A DNA stretch of 64,000 nucleotides from Algoriphagus sp. TR-M9 (GCF_027594545.1 NZ_CP115160.1:3523501-3587500), one strand, 5' to 3'. Positions 43,372 to 52,844 are shown, numbered from the stretch's first letter. A program made the numbers and translations. Notes: generated by a model from the sequence alone, not told the origin.

Positions 43372-45300
43372 ATGGGAAAAATTATCGGCATTGACTTGGG
43401 TACCACCAACTCCTGCGTAGCAGTAATGGAAGGTAACGAACCTGTAGTCATCCAAAACAGTGAAGGAAGAAGAACTACCCCTTCTATTGTAGCCTTCCTT
43501 GACAACGGAAACGGAGAAAGAAAAGTAGGTGACCCGGCTAAAAGACAGGCCATCACCAACCCAGCAAATACCATTTCATCTGTAAAGAGGTTTATGGGTA
43601 AAAAATTCTCTGAAATATCTGAAGAGAAAAAACACGCCTCATATAAAGTAGAAAAAGGAGCAAATGATACCGTAGCCATCAAAATCGGTGACAGATCTTA
43701 CACTCCCCAGGAACTTTCTGCCATGATTCTTCAGAAAATGAAGAGTACTGCAGAAGATTTCGTAGGACAGGCAGTGACAGAAGCTGTGATCACTGTACCC
43801 GCATACTTTAATGACTCTGAGCGTCAAGCCACTAAAGAGGCCGGCCAAATCGCTGGCCTAGATGTTAAAAGAATCATCAATGAGCCTACCGCAGCAGCTT
43901 TGGCTTACGGTATGGACAAAAAAGATCAAGACATGAAGATCGCGGTGTATGACCTTGGTGGTGGTACATTTGATATCTCAGTTTTGGAACTTGGTGACGG
44001 AGTATTCGAAGTAAAATCCACCAATGGTGACGTGCACCTAGGAGGTGATGACTTCGATCAAGTGATCATCAACTGGCTCGCAGATGAGTTCAAAGGCGAG
44101 GAGCAGATTGACCTGAGACAAGACCCTATGGCGCTGCAGAGATTGAAGGAAGCAGCTGAAAAAGCAAAAATCGAACTTTCCAGCTCTTCATCTACAGAGA
44201 TCAACCTTCCTTACATTACGGCTACTCAGTCAGGGCCAAAGCACTTGGTAAGAACCTTGAGCAGATCTAAGTTTGAGCAACTTTCTGAGGACTTGGTAAG
44301 AAGATCCATGGAGCCGTGTAAAAAAGCTTTGCAAGATGCAGGCCTTAGCCCTTCTGACATCGACGAAGTAATCTTGGTAGGTGGATCCACTAGAATACCG
44401 AAAATCCAGGAAGAAGTTGAGAAATTCTTTGGTAAGAAGCCTTCTAAAGGTGTAAACCCAGATGAGGTTGTAGCGATAGGAGCTGCCATCCAAGGTGGTG
44501 TATTGACCGGTGAGGTGAAGGACGTCCTTCTTTTGGACGTAACTCCGCTCTCTCTAGGTATAGAAACTATGGGTGGAGTATTCACTAAATTGATCGAGTC
44601 AAACACTACTATTCCTACTAAAAAGTCTGAGACTTTCTCTACAGCCGCGGATAACCAGCCGGCAGTAGATATCCATGTACTGCAAGGTGAAAGACCAATG
44701 GCAAAGGACAACAGAACGATTGGTAGATTCCAGCTTTCTGACATTCCACCAGCACAGAGAGGTGTTCCTCAAATCGAAGTTACATTTGACATCGATGCCA
44801 ACGGTATCCTAAATGTATCCGCGAAGGACAAAGGAACTGGTAAAGAGCAGAAAATCAAGATTGAGGCATCTTCCGGGCTTTCACAGGAAGAAATCGACAG
44901 AATGAAGAAGGAGGCAGAAGCAAATGCTGCCACTGACAAAGCTGAAAAGGAGAAAATCGAAAAGCTAAACCAGGCAGACAGCCTAGTGTTCCAGACTGAA
45001 AAGCAGTTGAAAGAATACGGTGACAAGCTTTCCGAAGGAAATAAAACAGCTATCACTGAAGCGCTTGAAACCCTTAAAACAGCTCATCAGTCCCAAAACC
45101 TAGAAGGAATTGATTCCGCAATGGAAGGATTGAACAAAGCTTGGGAAGCTGCTTCCACTGAAATGTATAATGCTGCCGGCGCAGGACAAGGTGCTCCAGG
45201 AGCAGGTCCAGAAGCTGGAGCCAATGCAGGTGCAGAGGAGTCTGGCGATGGTGTGTCTGACGTGGACTATGAAGAAGTCAGCGAAGAAGACAAGAAATAA
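43372..45300 (+). CDS. dnaK: Molecular chaperone DnaK (Hsp70)
   Basis: A 642-residue Hsp70. The actin-like ATPase starts [20 protein letters not shown] and has [17 protein letters not shown], the [10 protein letters not shown] motif and [12 protein letters not shown]. The linker [16 protein letters not shown] precedes the substrate-binding domain, and the lid ends with an acidic tail ([17 protein letters not shown]). It folds and protects proteins with DnaJ and GrpE, which are not nearby. Palindromic TGTCA/TGACA repeats lie upstream. A terminator follows at 45319-45352. Confidence 0.98.
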   Translation: MGKIIGIDLGTTNSCVAVMEGNEPVVIQNSEGRRTTPSIVAFLDNGNGERKVGDPAKRQAITNPANTISSVKRFMGKKFSEISEEKKHASYKVEKGANDTVAIKIGDRSYTPQELSAMILQKMKSTAEDFVGQAVTEAVITVPAYFNDSERQATKEAGQIAGLDVKRIINEPTAAALAYGMDKKDQDMKIAVYDLGGGTFDISVLELGDGVFEVKSTNGDVHLGGDDFDQVIINWLADEFKGEEQIDLRQDPMALQRLKEAAEKAKIELSSSSSTEINLPYITATQSGPKHLVRTLSRSKFEQLSEDLVRRSMEPCKKALQDAGLSPSDIDEVILVGGSTRIPKIQEEVEKFFGKKPSKGVNPDEVVAIGAAIQGGVLTGEVKDVLLLDVTPLSLGIETMGGVFTKLIESNTTIPTKKSETFSTAADNQPAVDIHVLQGERPMAKDNRTIGRFQLSDIPPAQRGVPQIEVTFDIDANGILNVSAKDKGTGKEQKIKIEASSGLSQEEIDRMKKEAEANAATDKAEKEKIEKLNQADSLVFQTEKQLKEYGDKLSEGNKTAITEALETLKTAHQSQNLEGIDSAMEGLNKAWEAASTEMYNAAGAGQGAPGAGPEAGANAGAEESGDGVSDVDYEEVSEEDKK

Positions 45301-45318
45301 GTTGAATTAAACCAACTC

Positions 45319-45352
45319 AAACGGCATCTGTAGTAATACGGGTGCCGTTTTA
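45319..45352 (+). terminator. Rho-independent terminator of dnaK
   Basis: AAACGGCA and TGCCGTTT arms with a 16-base loop, followed by T-rich sequence. A second, weaker CCAAG...CTTGG pairing overlaps the start of the next gene's leader. Confidence 0.75.
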
Positions 45353-45427
45353 ATTTGCAAAGCCAAGGAAAAGGACAAAGTATCTGGATTCTTGGCTTTT
45401 CTTTCATCAACCAAGAAATCACCGGCA

Positions 45428-45802
45428 ATGCAACTAACTGCAAATAACAAATTGAAAAACCTCATTGTGGTAGGTGACCGAGTTTTGATCCGATTAAAGA
45501 AGCCCAGTGAAAAGACAGGTTCAGGACTTTACCTTCCACCTGGAGTGCAGGAGAAAGAAAAAGTACAGCAGGGATACATCATCAAAACAGGACCTGGATA
45601 TCCTATCCCTATGGCTTCAGAAGATCAGGAGCCTTGGCTAGAAAAAGAGGAGCAGGTTAAATATATCCCCTTGCAAGCCAAAGAAGGTGACTTAGCCATT
45701 TTCTTACTTTCTGGTGCTCACGAGGTGATTTATGAAAATGAAAAATACTTTATAGTCCCGCAAGCTTCCATCTTAATGCTGGAAAGAGAGCAAGACCTTT
45801 AA
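45428..45802 (+). CDS. GroES-like co-chaperone family protein
   Basis: About 124 residues from the ATG at 45428 (MQLTANNKLKNLIVVGDRVL); a TTG at 45392 would add 12 non-conserved residues. GDRVLIRLKKPSEKTGSGLY with LPPG matches the first strands and the mobile loop of GroES, and KVQQGYIIKTGPGYPIP fits the middle. A charged insertion (DQEPWLEKEEQVKYIPLQ) precedes the last strands. It is a divergent GroES homologue found in Bacteroidota, not the main GroES; there is no groEL beside it. Association with dnaK suggests a stress role (inference). Confidence 0.82.
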   Translation: MQLTANNKLKNLIVVGDRVLIRLKKPSEKTGSGLYLPPGVQEKEKVQQGYIIKTGPGYPIPMASEDQEPWLEKEEQVKYIPLQAKEGDLAIFLLSGAHEVIYENEKYFIVPQASILMLEREQDL

Positions 45803-45808
45803 AACAAT

Positions 45809-45833
45809 AAAGCCCGGAATAAATCCGGGCTTT
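45809..45833 (+). terminator. Rho-independent terminator
   Basis: AAAGCCCGGA and TCCGGGCTTT form a perfect 10-bp stem with a 5-base loop and a T run, right after the GroES-like gene. Confidence 0.9.
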
Positions 45834-45860
45834 TACATATTACGCATTTAAAGAATAGGA

Positions 45861-46145
45861 TTAATCTTCCCACACTTTTTTATTCTTGGCTTTTGGACCT
45901 TTAAGAGGTTGTTCTCTTCTGACATACACCGTCTTGGTCTCTACTTTTTCTGACTCCCATACTTTCTTGTTTTTAGCTTCTGGGCCTTGAACGGCTGCAG
46001 GCTCAACCTTAAACTTGATGGGAGATGCATGTGCCACTCGCTCACTTGGAGTAGCGTTTTTTGCTTTAGGTCCTTTCAAAGTAGACTGGGAAAAGGCTAC
46101 TGAAGCGGACAACATAACTGCGACTAATAAAACTGATTTCTTCAT
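45861..46145 (-). CDS. Small secreted protein with GPxAKN repeats
   Basis: A 94-residue protein with a signal peptide (KKSVLLVAVMLSASVAFSQS). The mature part is very basic and contains three copies of a short motif: LKGPKAKNATPSE, VQGPEAKNKKVWE and LKGPKAKNKKVWED. I recognise no family. The repeats and lack of cysteines suggest a binding or scaffold peptide rather than an enzyme. It is transcribed alone, with a 290-base AT-rich region upstream. Confidence 0.75.
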   Translation of the reverse strand: MKKSVLLVAVMLSASVAFSQSTLKGPKAKNATPSERVAHASPIKFKVEPAAVQGPEAKNKKVWESEKVETKTVYVRREQPLKGPKAKNKKVWED

Positions 46146-46379
46146 AACAAGTATATTTTAACACTCACATACCTATACTTGAGAGAAAAGAAAAGGTTAC
46201 AAAAAATCAGTATTTAATTTCTATTAATTGACAAATGATAAAATTTAATTTTCCAAATTTACAAATAACTTATTTTATTCGGTGTTTTTTAAAACTTAAA
46301 AAATCAATTCATACAGACTTTTTGCTCAAAAAAGCTATCCTAGAAACTAGTTTTCACAAAAAAATATGCAACAAATAAA
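46146..46379. other. AT-rich intergenic region
   Basis: No gene is visible. A TAAATTTG sequence on the minus strand (46254-46261) matches TAnnTTTG and could be the -7 box of the repeat-protein gene, giving a leader of about 105 bases, but there is no clear -33 box. Confidence 0.35.
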
Positions 46380-46408
46380 AAACCGGGCTGAAAATCAACC
46401 CGGCTTTT
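46380..46408 (-). terminator. Rho-independent terminator of the porin gene
   Basis: Read on the minus strand, AAAAGCCGGG and CCCGGTTTTTT arms (one mismatch) are followed by T residues, about 30 bases after the porin stop codon. Confidence 0.8.
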
Positions 46409-46436
46409 AAATTAACAATAGACCCTGTTTATATTT

Positions 46437-47618
46437 TTAGAAAGCAAAAACCGCTGCCAGCATAAAGGATGACAAATTTTTGCTTGCATTCATATCATTG
46501 TCTGTGAAGAATTCATCGCTCATAGCATCCATTCTTAACTCAGGAATTAAAGTCAGGTTTTTATGAACTCTTACGTTCCCTGAAAGCGTCGCAGCAAACA
46601 CACTGCCATCACCTTCTGCATTCAATCCTACCACACCATCAAGACCACCATTGAATACACTGAAGTATTCTCCACGAAGACCAATTGAGAACATCTCCGA
46701 AGTAGTAGCCTGCAGATAGCCGGCAAATCCTAAAAATCCACCACCATCGCCACTGGCATCTTGAACAGATGAACCAGAATAAATTTCTCCAGCCGCAGTG
46801 GTGTTATAGGTAGTATTCAAACCAAGATAGATAGCATCCGAAACATCAAATCCAGCAGTCAAATCCACTTGAAAAGTTTGCCCGTTAGAATATTGATCCG
46901 TGATCAACGTGCCATCATCTTCAAGCTTACCATCCTGATCCCCATACACAAAGTTCAAATAAGCCCCTCCTGCATCTGTAGAATACCCTAACTGTGCACC
47001 TAAGGTGTAAGTACCAGCCAAATTGAACTCAGTCATATCTGTCGGATTCATCACTGCCGCCATCAAAGACCAGTTATCGGATAAGGCGAAATCAGCCTTC
47101 AGACCAGTGTGCGAAAACGGTCCATAAGAAAACATGTAAGAAGTAGAATAGTTAAAGTTGGCTGTTGGAGAGATCACTTCATAACCCAAAAAGGTATTGA
47201 AATTACCCATAGTCAAAGTCACAGCATCTGACACATTCCAGTAAACGTACAATTGGTTTACAATTTGAGAACTACCGGCCATTCCCCCTCCGTACATAGG
47301 AGATCCGAAAACCGCATCTTCTCCTCTAGGACCAAAGACCAAATCTGCCACAGCACCTACTTTTTCACCTTGATAGGTCGCGATGATATTGGCCATACCC
47401 AGAGAAAATCCCGGAAGATTAGCAAAGGAAGTTGCAGGAGCTTGGAAATTATCACCCTTATTCGGGCCGTTAAAGTTAGTTCTAAAATAAGCATCTACTG
47501 AACCTGAAAAAGTCAGTCTTGACGGCTCTTCTTCCTCAATAATAATCACTTCTTGAGCAAAGGCACTCACACTGCCAAAAACAAGCAATGCAATTAATAA
47601 TAGTTGAATTTTTTTCAT
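46437..47618 (-). CDS. Outer-membrane porin-like beta-barrel protein
   Basis: A 393-residue protein with a signal peptide (LLLIALLVFGSVSAFAQE) and an acidic linker (VIIIEEEEPS). Strand pairs with aromatic girdles follow (FSGSVDAYFRTNFNG, LYVYWNVSDAVTLTMGNFNT, YMFSYGPFSHTGLKADFALS), ending LSSFMLAAVFAF with the C-terminal Phe typical of barrels. It resembles the OmpL/BBP2-type porins. It lies downstream of amt with a terminator between them, so it might serve ammonium or other nutrient entry (inference from position). Confidence 0.85.
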   Translation of the reverse strand: MKKIQLLLIALLVFGSVSAFAQEVIIIEEEEPSRLTFSGSVDAYFRTNFNGPNKGDNFQAPATSFANLPGFSLGMANIIATYQGEKVGAVADLVFGPRGEDAVFGSPMYGGGMAGSSQIVNQLYVYWNVSDAVTLTMGNFNTFLGYEVISPTANFNYSTSYMFSYGPFSHTGLKADFALSDNWSLMAAVMNPTDMTEFNLAGTYTLGAQLGYSTDAGGAYLNFVYGDQDGKLEDDGTLITDQYSNGQTFQVDLTAGFDVSDAIYLGLNTTYNTTAAGEIYSGSSVQDASGDGGGFLGFAGYLQATTSEMFSIGLRGEYFSVFNGGLDGVVGLNAEGDGSVFAATLSGNVRVHKNLTLIPELRMDAMSDEFFTDNDMNASKNLSSFMLAAVFAF

Positions 47619-47666
47619 GATTTAATTAGGTATAGGTTTAAAATTGGTTTTAGTAATTAAAAACCC

Positions 47667-47695
47667 ACCAGAGTATCTTCTACCGATACTCTGGT
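47667..47695 (-). terminator. Rho-independent terminator of amt
   Basis: ACCAGAGTATC and GATACTCTGGT form a perfect 11-bp stem with a 7-base loop; on the minus strand it is followed by GGGTTTTTAATT. Confidence 0.88.
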
Positions 47696-47714
47696 AGGAA
47701 AGAGCTGTAGAAGA

Positions 47715-49013
47715 TTACTCGTCGTAAACAATGGTATAACCACGTATACCATGCTCATGAGAGTCAAGACCATTTCGTTCATGCTCCTCAGACACACGAA
47801 TTCCTATAGTCTTTTTCAATACAAGAAATATGATAAAGGCAGCAGAGAAAGCTACCGCTCCGCAAATGGCCACCCCTATGAGCTGGGTAAAAAAGGTGTG
47901 ATCAGGGTTGGTAGAGAAAATACCTACAGCCAAAGTACCCCAAACACCACAAGTCAAGTGTACAGACACAGCACCTACTACATCGTCTAAGTGAAGTTTA
48001 TCCAGAAGTACAGCTGAGTACACTACTAATATACCAGCCACAAAACCCACAAATACAGCAGCTAAAGGATTGATCACGTCGGCCCCAGCGGTAATCCCCA
48101 CCAAACCGGCTAGAATCCCATTCAAAACCATACCTAGATCCAATCGCTTAAATACAAGATTTCCGGCCAGGAAGCCACCCAGTCCGCCAGCGCAGGCAGC
48201 CAGTGAAGTAGTCACCAAAACAAAGGAAACAAGAGCCGGATCCGCAGAAAGCACTGAGCCCCCATTAAACCCAAACCAGCCTAACCAAAGCAGGAATACC
48301 CCGATTACCGCCAAAGGTACACTTGAGCCAGGCTTGTCTACAGTTTTACCATTGACATACTTTCCGATTCTAGGCCCTACCAGAATCACACCGGCCAACG
48401 CCCCCCAGCCACCTACGGAGTGTACCAAGGTACTTCCTGCAAAATCATAGAAGCCCATGGCGTCTAGAGCACCACCACCCCATTTCCAACTTCCGATCAA
48501 CGGGTATACTATACCCACATAAATTAGCGTAAACACCAGGTAAGCCCACAACTTTACACGCTCAGCTATAGCTCCTGAAACTATTGTAGCTGCGGTAGCG
48601 GCAAACATGGCCTGAAACAGAAAGTCAGTCCAATAGGTATAGCCTCCATCTGCATAGCCTGTGGAGACGTCGGCATCTCCGGGAGAAAACCAAAACATAC
48701 TCCAGCCAGCAGCATCAAACCCAAACCATCCTGGAGTCTCAAAGCCTGGATACATTAAATAGAATCCTACAAAAGCATAGGACAGAATACCCAAAATCGG
48801 AGTAATGGTGTTTTTAAACAAAATGTTGACAGTGTTCTTGGCTTGACCGAAACCAGCCTCAACACCGGCAAATCCCAAGTGCATAATAAAAACAAGTGCA
48901 GTAGACAACATCATCCAGACGTTGTTTGTAGTCATCAGATTTTGAGAAATCTGAGCTGATAGGTCCATAGTAGCGGCCGCATCTTGGGCCAACAGGGTTG
49001 CGAAATACATCAT
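47715..49013 (-). CDS. amt: Ammonium transporter
   Basis: A 432-residue Amt/MEP family channel. NVWMMLSTALVFIMHLGFAG at the first helix, the family signature region DFAGSTLVHSVGGWGALAGV with a pore His, and VHLTCGVWGTLAVGIF with the second are present, and 11 helices can be counted. A signal-like start (MMYFATLLAQDAAATM) precedes it. It conducts ammonium across the inner membrane. No glnK/PII gene is adjacent on the visible strand, which is unusual for amt in many bacteria. The porin-like gene lies downstream. Confidence 0.95.
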   Translation of the reverse strand: MMYFATLLAQDAAATMDLSAQISQNLMTTNNVWMMLSTALVFIMHLGFAGVEAGFGQAKNTVNILFKNTITPILGILSYAFVGFYLMYPGFETPGWFGFDAAGWSMFWFSPGDADVSTGYADGGYTYWTDFLFQAMFAATAATIVSGAIAERVKLWAYLVFTLIYVGIVYPLIGSWKWGGGALDAMGFYDFAGSTLVHSVGGWGALAGVILVGPRIGKYVNGKTVDKPGSSVPLAVIGVFLLWLGWFGFNGGSVLSADPALVSFVLVTTSLAACAGGLGGFLAGNLVFKRLDLGMVLNGILAGLVGITAGADVINPLAAVFVGFVAGILVVYSAVLLDKLHLDDVVGAVSVHLTCGVWGTLAVGIFSTNPDHTFFTQLIGVAICGAVAFSAAFIIFLVLKKTIGIRVSEEHERNGLDSHEHGIRGYTIVYDE

Positions 49014-49530
49014 AGGTGAAACATAAATTTTTTATCGTTTAACAAAATTTACAATAGGTCTGATAGCTATTACTTGATCCGAATGTAATTATATTATTGA
49101 TAAAAAAACAAATCCATTTTTGCGATTTTCACATTTTGATAGAGTTTTTAATGTCATTTTAGATCCATTTTTTGCATTTTCTACAAATTTTTAAGAAAAA
49201 TAGGGTGTTTTTTAAACTTATTGATTCTAAAAATATTATTTGGTTCATATCTATAATATTCGCTGATCTATTCGATCCACAGCAGGCAACAAAACTCATG
49301 TCCCGAAATCAGGAGTGTAAAAAAATTATATTCTGATTTTTTGAATTTTTCCTATTTCGAAACAAATAGCAAAGAATTATGAAAAATATAAATTTTCAAA
49401 AAATTGATTTTATTACAGACTACCAATCAAAAAAATGCAATCAAATTTTAGAATTAGACCTTGAAAAAAACCTTGAAACAAAAAAAAGCCGGAATAAACC
49501 GGCTTTTTATGATAATACTGAGAGCAAATA
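49014..49530. other. AT-rich intergenic region upstream of amt
   Basis: About 500 bases with very high AT content, many A and T runs, and no credible gene; the 63-codon frame at 49379-49570 runs through the hemB terminator into hemB and is rejected. The amt promoter should lie here, but I find neither a clear TAnnTTTG box with the right spacing nor a sigma-54 site. Confidence 0.5.
49481..49508 (-). terminator. Rho-independent terminator of hemB
   Basis: AAAAAGCCGG and CCGGCTTTTT form a perfect 10-bp stem with a 6-base loop and T runs on both sides, about 20 bases after the hemB stop. Confidence 0.9.
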
Positions 49531-50502
49531 CTACCTACCCCATGTTTCCGCATATTCTTTGGCAAAATAGGTCAAAATCACCTTAGCCCCTGCTCTTTTG
49601 ATACTGAGTAGAATTTCATGAACGGCCCGGTCGTTTTCTAACCATCCTTTCTCCACTGCTGCTTTCACCATACTATATTCCCCAGACACATTATACGCGG
49701 CGATAGGCAGCGGAAACTCCTGATCCAATACTCTTATCACATCCAGGTATGACAAAGCAGGCTTCACCATCAAAAAGTCAGCGCCTTCCTCTGTATCCAG
49801 ATCAGCTTCAATAATTGCCTCCTGAATATTCGCCGGATTCATTTGATAGGTTTTCTTATCTCCAAACTTCGGAGCTGAATCCAACGCATCCCTAAAGGGC
49901 CCATAAAACGCACTGGCATATTTGGCCGTATAGGACATAATCGAAACATCTTGATGACCATACTCATCCAACTGGCTTCGGATATACCCCACTCTCCCGT
50001 CCATCATATCCGAAGGACCAATGATGTCCACACCGGCATCGGCCTGTGCCAAAGCCATCCTAGACAGGACTTCTAAAGTTTCATCGTTAATGATTTTACC
50101 ATCCTTCACGATACCATCATGCCCATCACTGCTATAAGGATCCATCGCTACATCTGACATTAGACAGACCTCAGGAAACTCTTTCTTGATTGCCCGCAGG
50201 GCTTTGAGGTAAAACGTATCCGGATTATAACTTTCGCTGGCGACTGCATCCTTCAACTCTTCCGGATAAGCCGGAAACACATCAAAAGACATGATTCCAA
50301 GCTTCACACAGGCTTCCATTTCTTTCAGCATTTCGTCAATGGAAAACCTGTATATCCCAGGCATGGAGCTGACCTCTATTTTTTTGCGTTGTCCATCGAT
50401 CAAAAACATAGGAAAAATAAGGTCTTTCACAGAAAGACTAGTCTCCTCCACTAAGTTCCTGATTGCTTCTGATTTTCTATTTCTTCTGGGTCTTCTTAGC
50501 AT
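49531..50502 (-). CDS. hemB: Porphobilinogen synthase (delta-aminolevulinate dehydratase)
   Basis: A 323-residue HemB that condenses two 5-aminolevulinates to porphobilinogen. The two active-site lysines are visible: Lys194 in SYTAKYASAFYGPF and Lys247 in FLMVKPALSYLD. The metal region reads SDVAMDPYSSDGHDG with no cysteines, so this is the zinc-independent (magnesium-using) type seen in Pseudomonas and plants. The N-terminus is RRPRRNRKSEAIRNLV. It lies 6 bases after the HAD gene, in the same operon. Confidence 0.97.
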   Translation of the reverse strand: MLRRPRRNRKSEAIRNLVEETSLSVKDLIFPMFLIDGQRKKIEVSSMPGIYRFSIDEMLKEMEACVKLGIMSFDVFPAYPEELKDAVASESYNPDTFYLKALRAIKKEFPEVCLMSDVAMDPYSSDGHDGIVKDGKIINDETLEVLSRMALAQADAGVDIIGPSDMMDGRVGYIRSQLDEYGHQDVSIMSYTAKYASAFYGPFRDALDSAPKFGDKKTYQMNPANIQEAIIEADLDTEEGADFLMVKPALSYLDVIRVLDQEFPLPIAAYNVSGEYSMVKAAVEKGWLENDRAVHEILLSIKRAGAKVILTYFAKEYAETWGR

Positions 50503-50508
50503 TTCTTG

Positions 50509-51159
50509 TTAGAATAAATTTCTGAGTTGATCCAAAACCAACCCTTCATAGTTTTTAATATACAAATCACAAGCTGGAAGTTCATCCTCAGTGTGGCTGG
50601 ATAACACTCCCACCACTTTCATTCCGGCATTCAAACCAGCGCTTGCACCCGAATAGGAGTCCTCAAACACCACGCAGTTTTCAGGATCCACCCCTAACTT
50701 TGCAGCAGTTTTCAAATAAACCTCTGGATCTGGCTTATGCTTGGACACGTCTTCAGAAGCCAACTGAGACTGCATTTGCCCCCCTATTTTCAACGTGCCT
50801 ATAATAAGATCAAGGTTGGCACGAGGCGCCGAGGTAGCCACGGCTGTAGCTAGCCCCTCCTTTTTGAGCAAGTCGAAAAACCCCATAAACCCATCTATTG
50901 CATTCACCTCAGATTTATAAATCTCCCTGAACAGACCTTCTTTCTCATCTTCGAGCTGCGCAAGCTCCTCTCCTTCTATTTTCCTACCTAGAAAGTGACT
51001 TAAAATGTAGCCATTATTTTTACCATACATATGCGCTGCATATTCCGCTTCTGAGGGATTGAGATTACGCTTCGCAAAAAACTGCTGGAAGGCAATAGAG
51101 TGAAAGGGATTGGTATGGCAGATCACGCCATCCATATCAAAAATTACAGCTTGTAACAT
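50509..51159 (-). CDS. HAD-superfamily phosphatase / beta-phosphoglucomutase-like
   Basis: A 216-residue HAD hydrolase. Motif I is FDMDGVICHTNP, with DMDG as in phosphoglucomutase-like members, motif II is ATSAPRAN, the lysine is in SKHKPDPEVYL and motif IV in VVFEDSYSGASAG. It is a sugar-phosphate phosphatase or mutase; the substrate is not deducible. It is the first gene of an operon with hemB (6-base gap). A TAATTTTG box lies at 51188-51195. Confidence 0.9.
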   Translation of the reverse strand: MLQAVIFDMDGVICHTNPFHSIAFQQFFAKRNLNPSEAEYAAHMYGKNNGYILSHFLGRKIEGEELAQLEDEKEGLFREIYKSEVNAIDGFMGFFDLLKKEGLATAVATSAPRANLDLIIGTLKIGGQMQSQLASEDVSKHKPDPEVYLKTAAKLGVDPENCVVFEDSYSGASAGLNAGMKVVGVLSSHTEDELPACDLYIKNYEGLVLDQLRNLF

Positions 51160-51187
51160 GCGTTGTTTAGTTTTCTTTTTGAAAATG

Positions 51188-51195
51188 CAAAATTA
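51188..51195 (-). promoter_or_regulatory. -7 box upstream of the HAD-hemB operon
   Basis: TAATTTTG on the minus strand is an exact TAnnTTTG match; the leader to the ATG at 51159 would be about 25 bases. No clear -33 box. Confidence 0.4.
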
Positions 51196-51206
51196 AGCAT
51201 AAGACA

Positions 51207-51245
51207 CTAAAAAACCCTTCCAAGTTCCATGACTCAGAAGGGTTT
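51207..51245 (-). terminator. Rho-independent terminator of rocD
   Basis: AAACCCTTC and GAAGGGTTT arms with a 16-base loop; on the minus strand the stem is followed by a T run. It lies 29 bases after the rocD stop. Confidence 0.8.
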
Positions 51246-51273
51246 CAATTATTTAACCGTACATTTTCCCCAC

Positions 51274-52509
51274 CTAGTTAGAAAAAGCTGAAATGGTCTG
51301 CTCAATGATATCACAGCATTCATGAAGTTGCTCTTCGGTCATCACCAAAGGAGGCGCGAATCGAATAATATTTCCATGCGTAGGCTTTGCCAAAAGCCCA
51401 TTCTCCTTCAAGGCCACGCAGATATCCCAGGCAGTACTGCTATCTTCGGTATCGTTGATCACCACAGCATTCAGCAAACCTTTTCCCCTCACCAGCCTCA
51501 CTACATCGTACTTCTCTACCAGTTTCTGCATTCTCAGCCGAAACACCTCTCCTAACTTAGCGGCATTTTCTGCTAAGCGCTCATCTCTGACCACTTCCAG
51601 CGCAGCCATAGCCACTTTGGCCCCCAAGGGATTTCCCCCAAAAGTAGACCCGTGCTGGCCCGGCTTGATCACGTTCATAATATGGTCATCAGCCAATACT
51701 AAGGAAACAGGATAGAATCCACCAGACACTGCTTTACCCAAAATCAAGATGTCCGGCCGTACCTCTTCATGATCCACCGCGAGCAGGCGACCTGTTCTGG
51801 CGATTCCCGTCTGAATCTCATCCGCAATGAACAAAACGTTCTTTGCTTCACAGGCAGCTTTGGCTTCTTTTAGGTAATTTTCGCTAGGCACATATACCCC
51901 AGCTTCTCCCTGGATAGGCTCCACCAAAAAAGCAACCACATCCGGATCTTCCAGCACAGTCTTTAGTGCATATACATCATCATACGGGATTTTCACAAAA
52001 CCCGCAGTGTACGGGCCAAAATTTTTGCGGGCATTCTCATCATTCGAAAAGGAAATAATAGTGGTAGTCCGGCCATGGAAATTATTCTCTGCGACTACGA
52101 TTTTCGCACGGTTAGTATCTACACCCTTCTTTTCATACCCCCATTTTCTGGCAAGCTTGAGTGCAGTCTCCACTCCTTCCGCCCCGGTGTTCATTGGCAG
52201 CATCTTGTCAAATCCAAAATATTCAGAAATGTACTTTTCAAAAGGCCCCAAAATATCATTATGAAAAGCCCTGGAAGTCAAAGTCAATAAACCAGCTTGC
52301 TCTATCAGCGCATTTTTGATCCTGGGGTGACAGTGCCCCTGATTGACGGCCGAATAGGCAGACAAAAAATCGAAATAACGCTTTCCTTCCACATCCCAAA
52401 GATAAACGCCTTCCCCACGGGCGAGCACTACCGGCAAAGGATGATAGTTGTGCGCCCCGTATTGGTTTTCCAACTCGATTGCTTGGGCACTGGAACTAAT
52501 TGTCTGCAT
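51274..52509 (-). CDS. rocD: Ornithine aminotransferase (ornithine--oxo-acid transaminase)
   Basis: A 411-residue class III PLP aminotransferase. The start is taken at the ATG at 52509 ([20 protein letters not shown]); the frame runs 37 codons further up but those residues are unlike the family. Landmarks are [59 protein letters not shown], and the PLP lysine in [18 protein letters not shown]. It converts ornithine to glutamate semialdehyde. A -7 box lies at 52555-52562. Confidence 0.95.
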   Translation of the reverse strand: MQTISSSAQAIELENQYGAHNYHPLPVVLARGEGVYLWDVEGKRYFDFLSAYSAVNQGHCHPRIKNALIEQAGLLTLTSRAFHNDILGPFEKYISEYFGFDKMLPMNTGAEGVETALKLARKWGYEKKGVDTNRAKIVVAENNFHGRTTTIISFSNDENARKNFGPYTAGFVKIPYDDVYALKTVLEDPDVVAFLVEPIQGEAGVYVPSENYLKEAKAACEAKNVLFIADEIQTGIARTGRLLAVDHEEVRPDILILGKAVSGGFYPVSLVLADDHIMNVIKPGQHGSTFGGNPLGAKVAMAALEVVRDERLAENAAKLGEVFRLRMQKLVEKYDVVRLVRGKGLLNAVVINDTEDSSTAWDICVALKENGLLAKPTHGNIIRFAPPLVMTEEQLHECCDIIEQTISAFSN

Positions 52510-52554
52510 GTTTTGTGTATTTTTGTATACTATATAATAAGGAATCGATTTGTT

Positions 52555-52562
52555 CAAATATA
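52555..52562 (-). promoter_or_regulatory. -7 box upstream of rocD
   Basis: TATATTTG on the minus strand, an exact TAnnTTTG match, about 45 bases before the ATG at 52509. Confidence 0.45.
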
Positions 52563-52583
52563 ACAATTGACTCTGTCCGAACC

Positions 52584-52742
52584 ATGAAAGAACGTAAGAA
52601 GCCGAGATCAAGTGCGGCAATGAGTGGAGATGATTACTATTTTATGGAAAATGGGCTGATGGTTTTCACAGAAAAATACCACTTAAAGCGGGGCTACTGC
52701 TGTGGAAATGGATGTAAGCACTGTCCTTATCCAAAACCTTGA
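52584..52742 (+). CDS. DUF5522-like small protein with Cys pairs
   Basis: A 52-residue protein starting [20 protein letters not shown] (ATG at 52584). The C-terminal block [19 protein letters not shown] has four cysteines in a CC-x3-C-x2-C arrangement and probably binds zinc or iron. This matches the DUF5522 pattern of Bacteroidota; function unknown. It is too short for many gene finders, and is divergent from rocD. Confidence 0.8.
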   Translation: MKERKKPRSSAAMSGDDYYFMENGLMVFTEKYHLKRGYCCGNGCKHCPYPKP

Positions 52743-52772
52743 TACAAAAGGGAATATTTTTGAAAGGCATTG

Positions 52773-52802
52773 TTGTTAATTAGCAAAAAGTTCCGATATT
52801 TG
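52773..52802 (+). promoter_or_regulatory. Promoter of the rpmB operon
   Basis: TTG at 52773-52775, a 19-base spacer and GATATTTG at 52795-52802 (one mismatch to TAnnTTTG). The leader to the rpmB ATG is about 40 bases. Confidence 0.6.
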
Positions 52803-52844
52803 CAGACTCATTACAGAAACGCATACAATTTTACTATAAATACC

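Noticed and set aside
49379..49570. 63-codon open frame before hemB
   Set aside because: It crosses the hemB terminator hairpin and continues into hemB antisense; Lys/Asn-rich composition reflects the AT-rich DNA.
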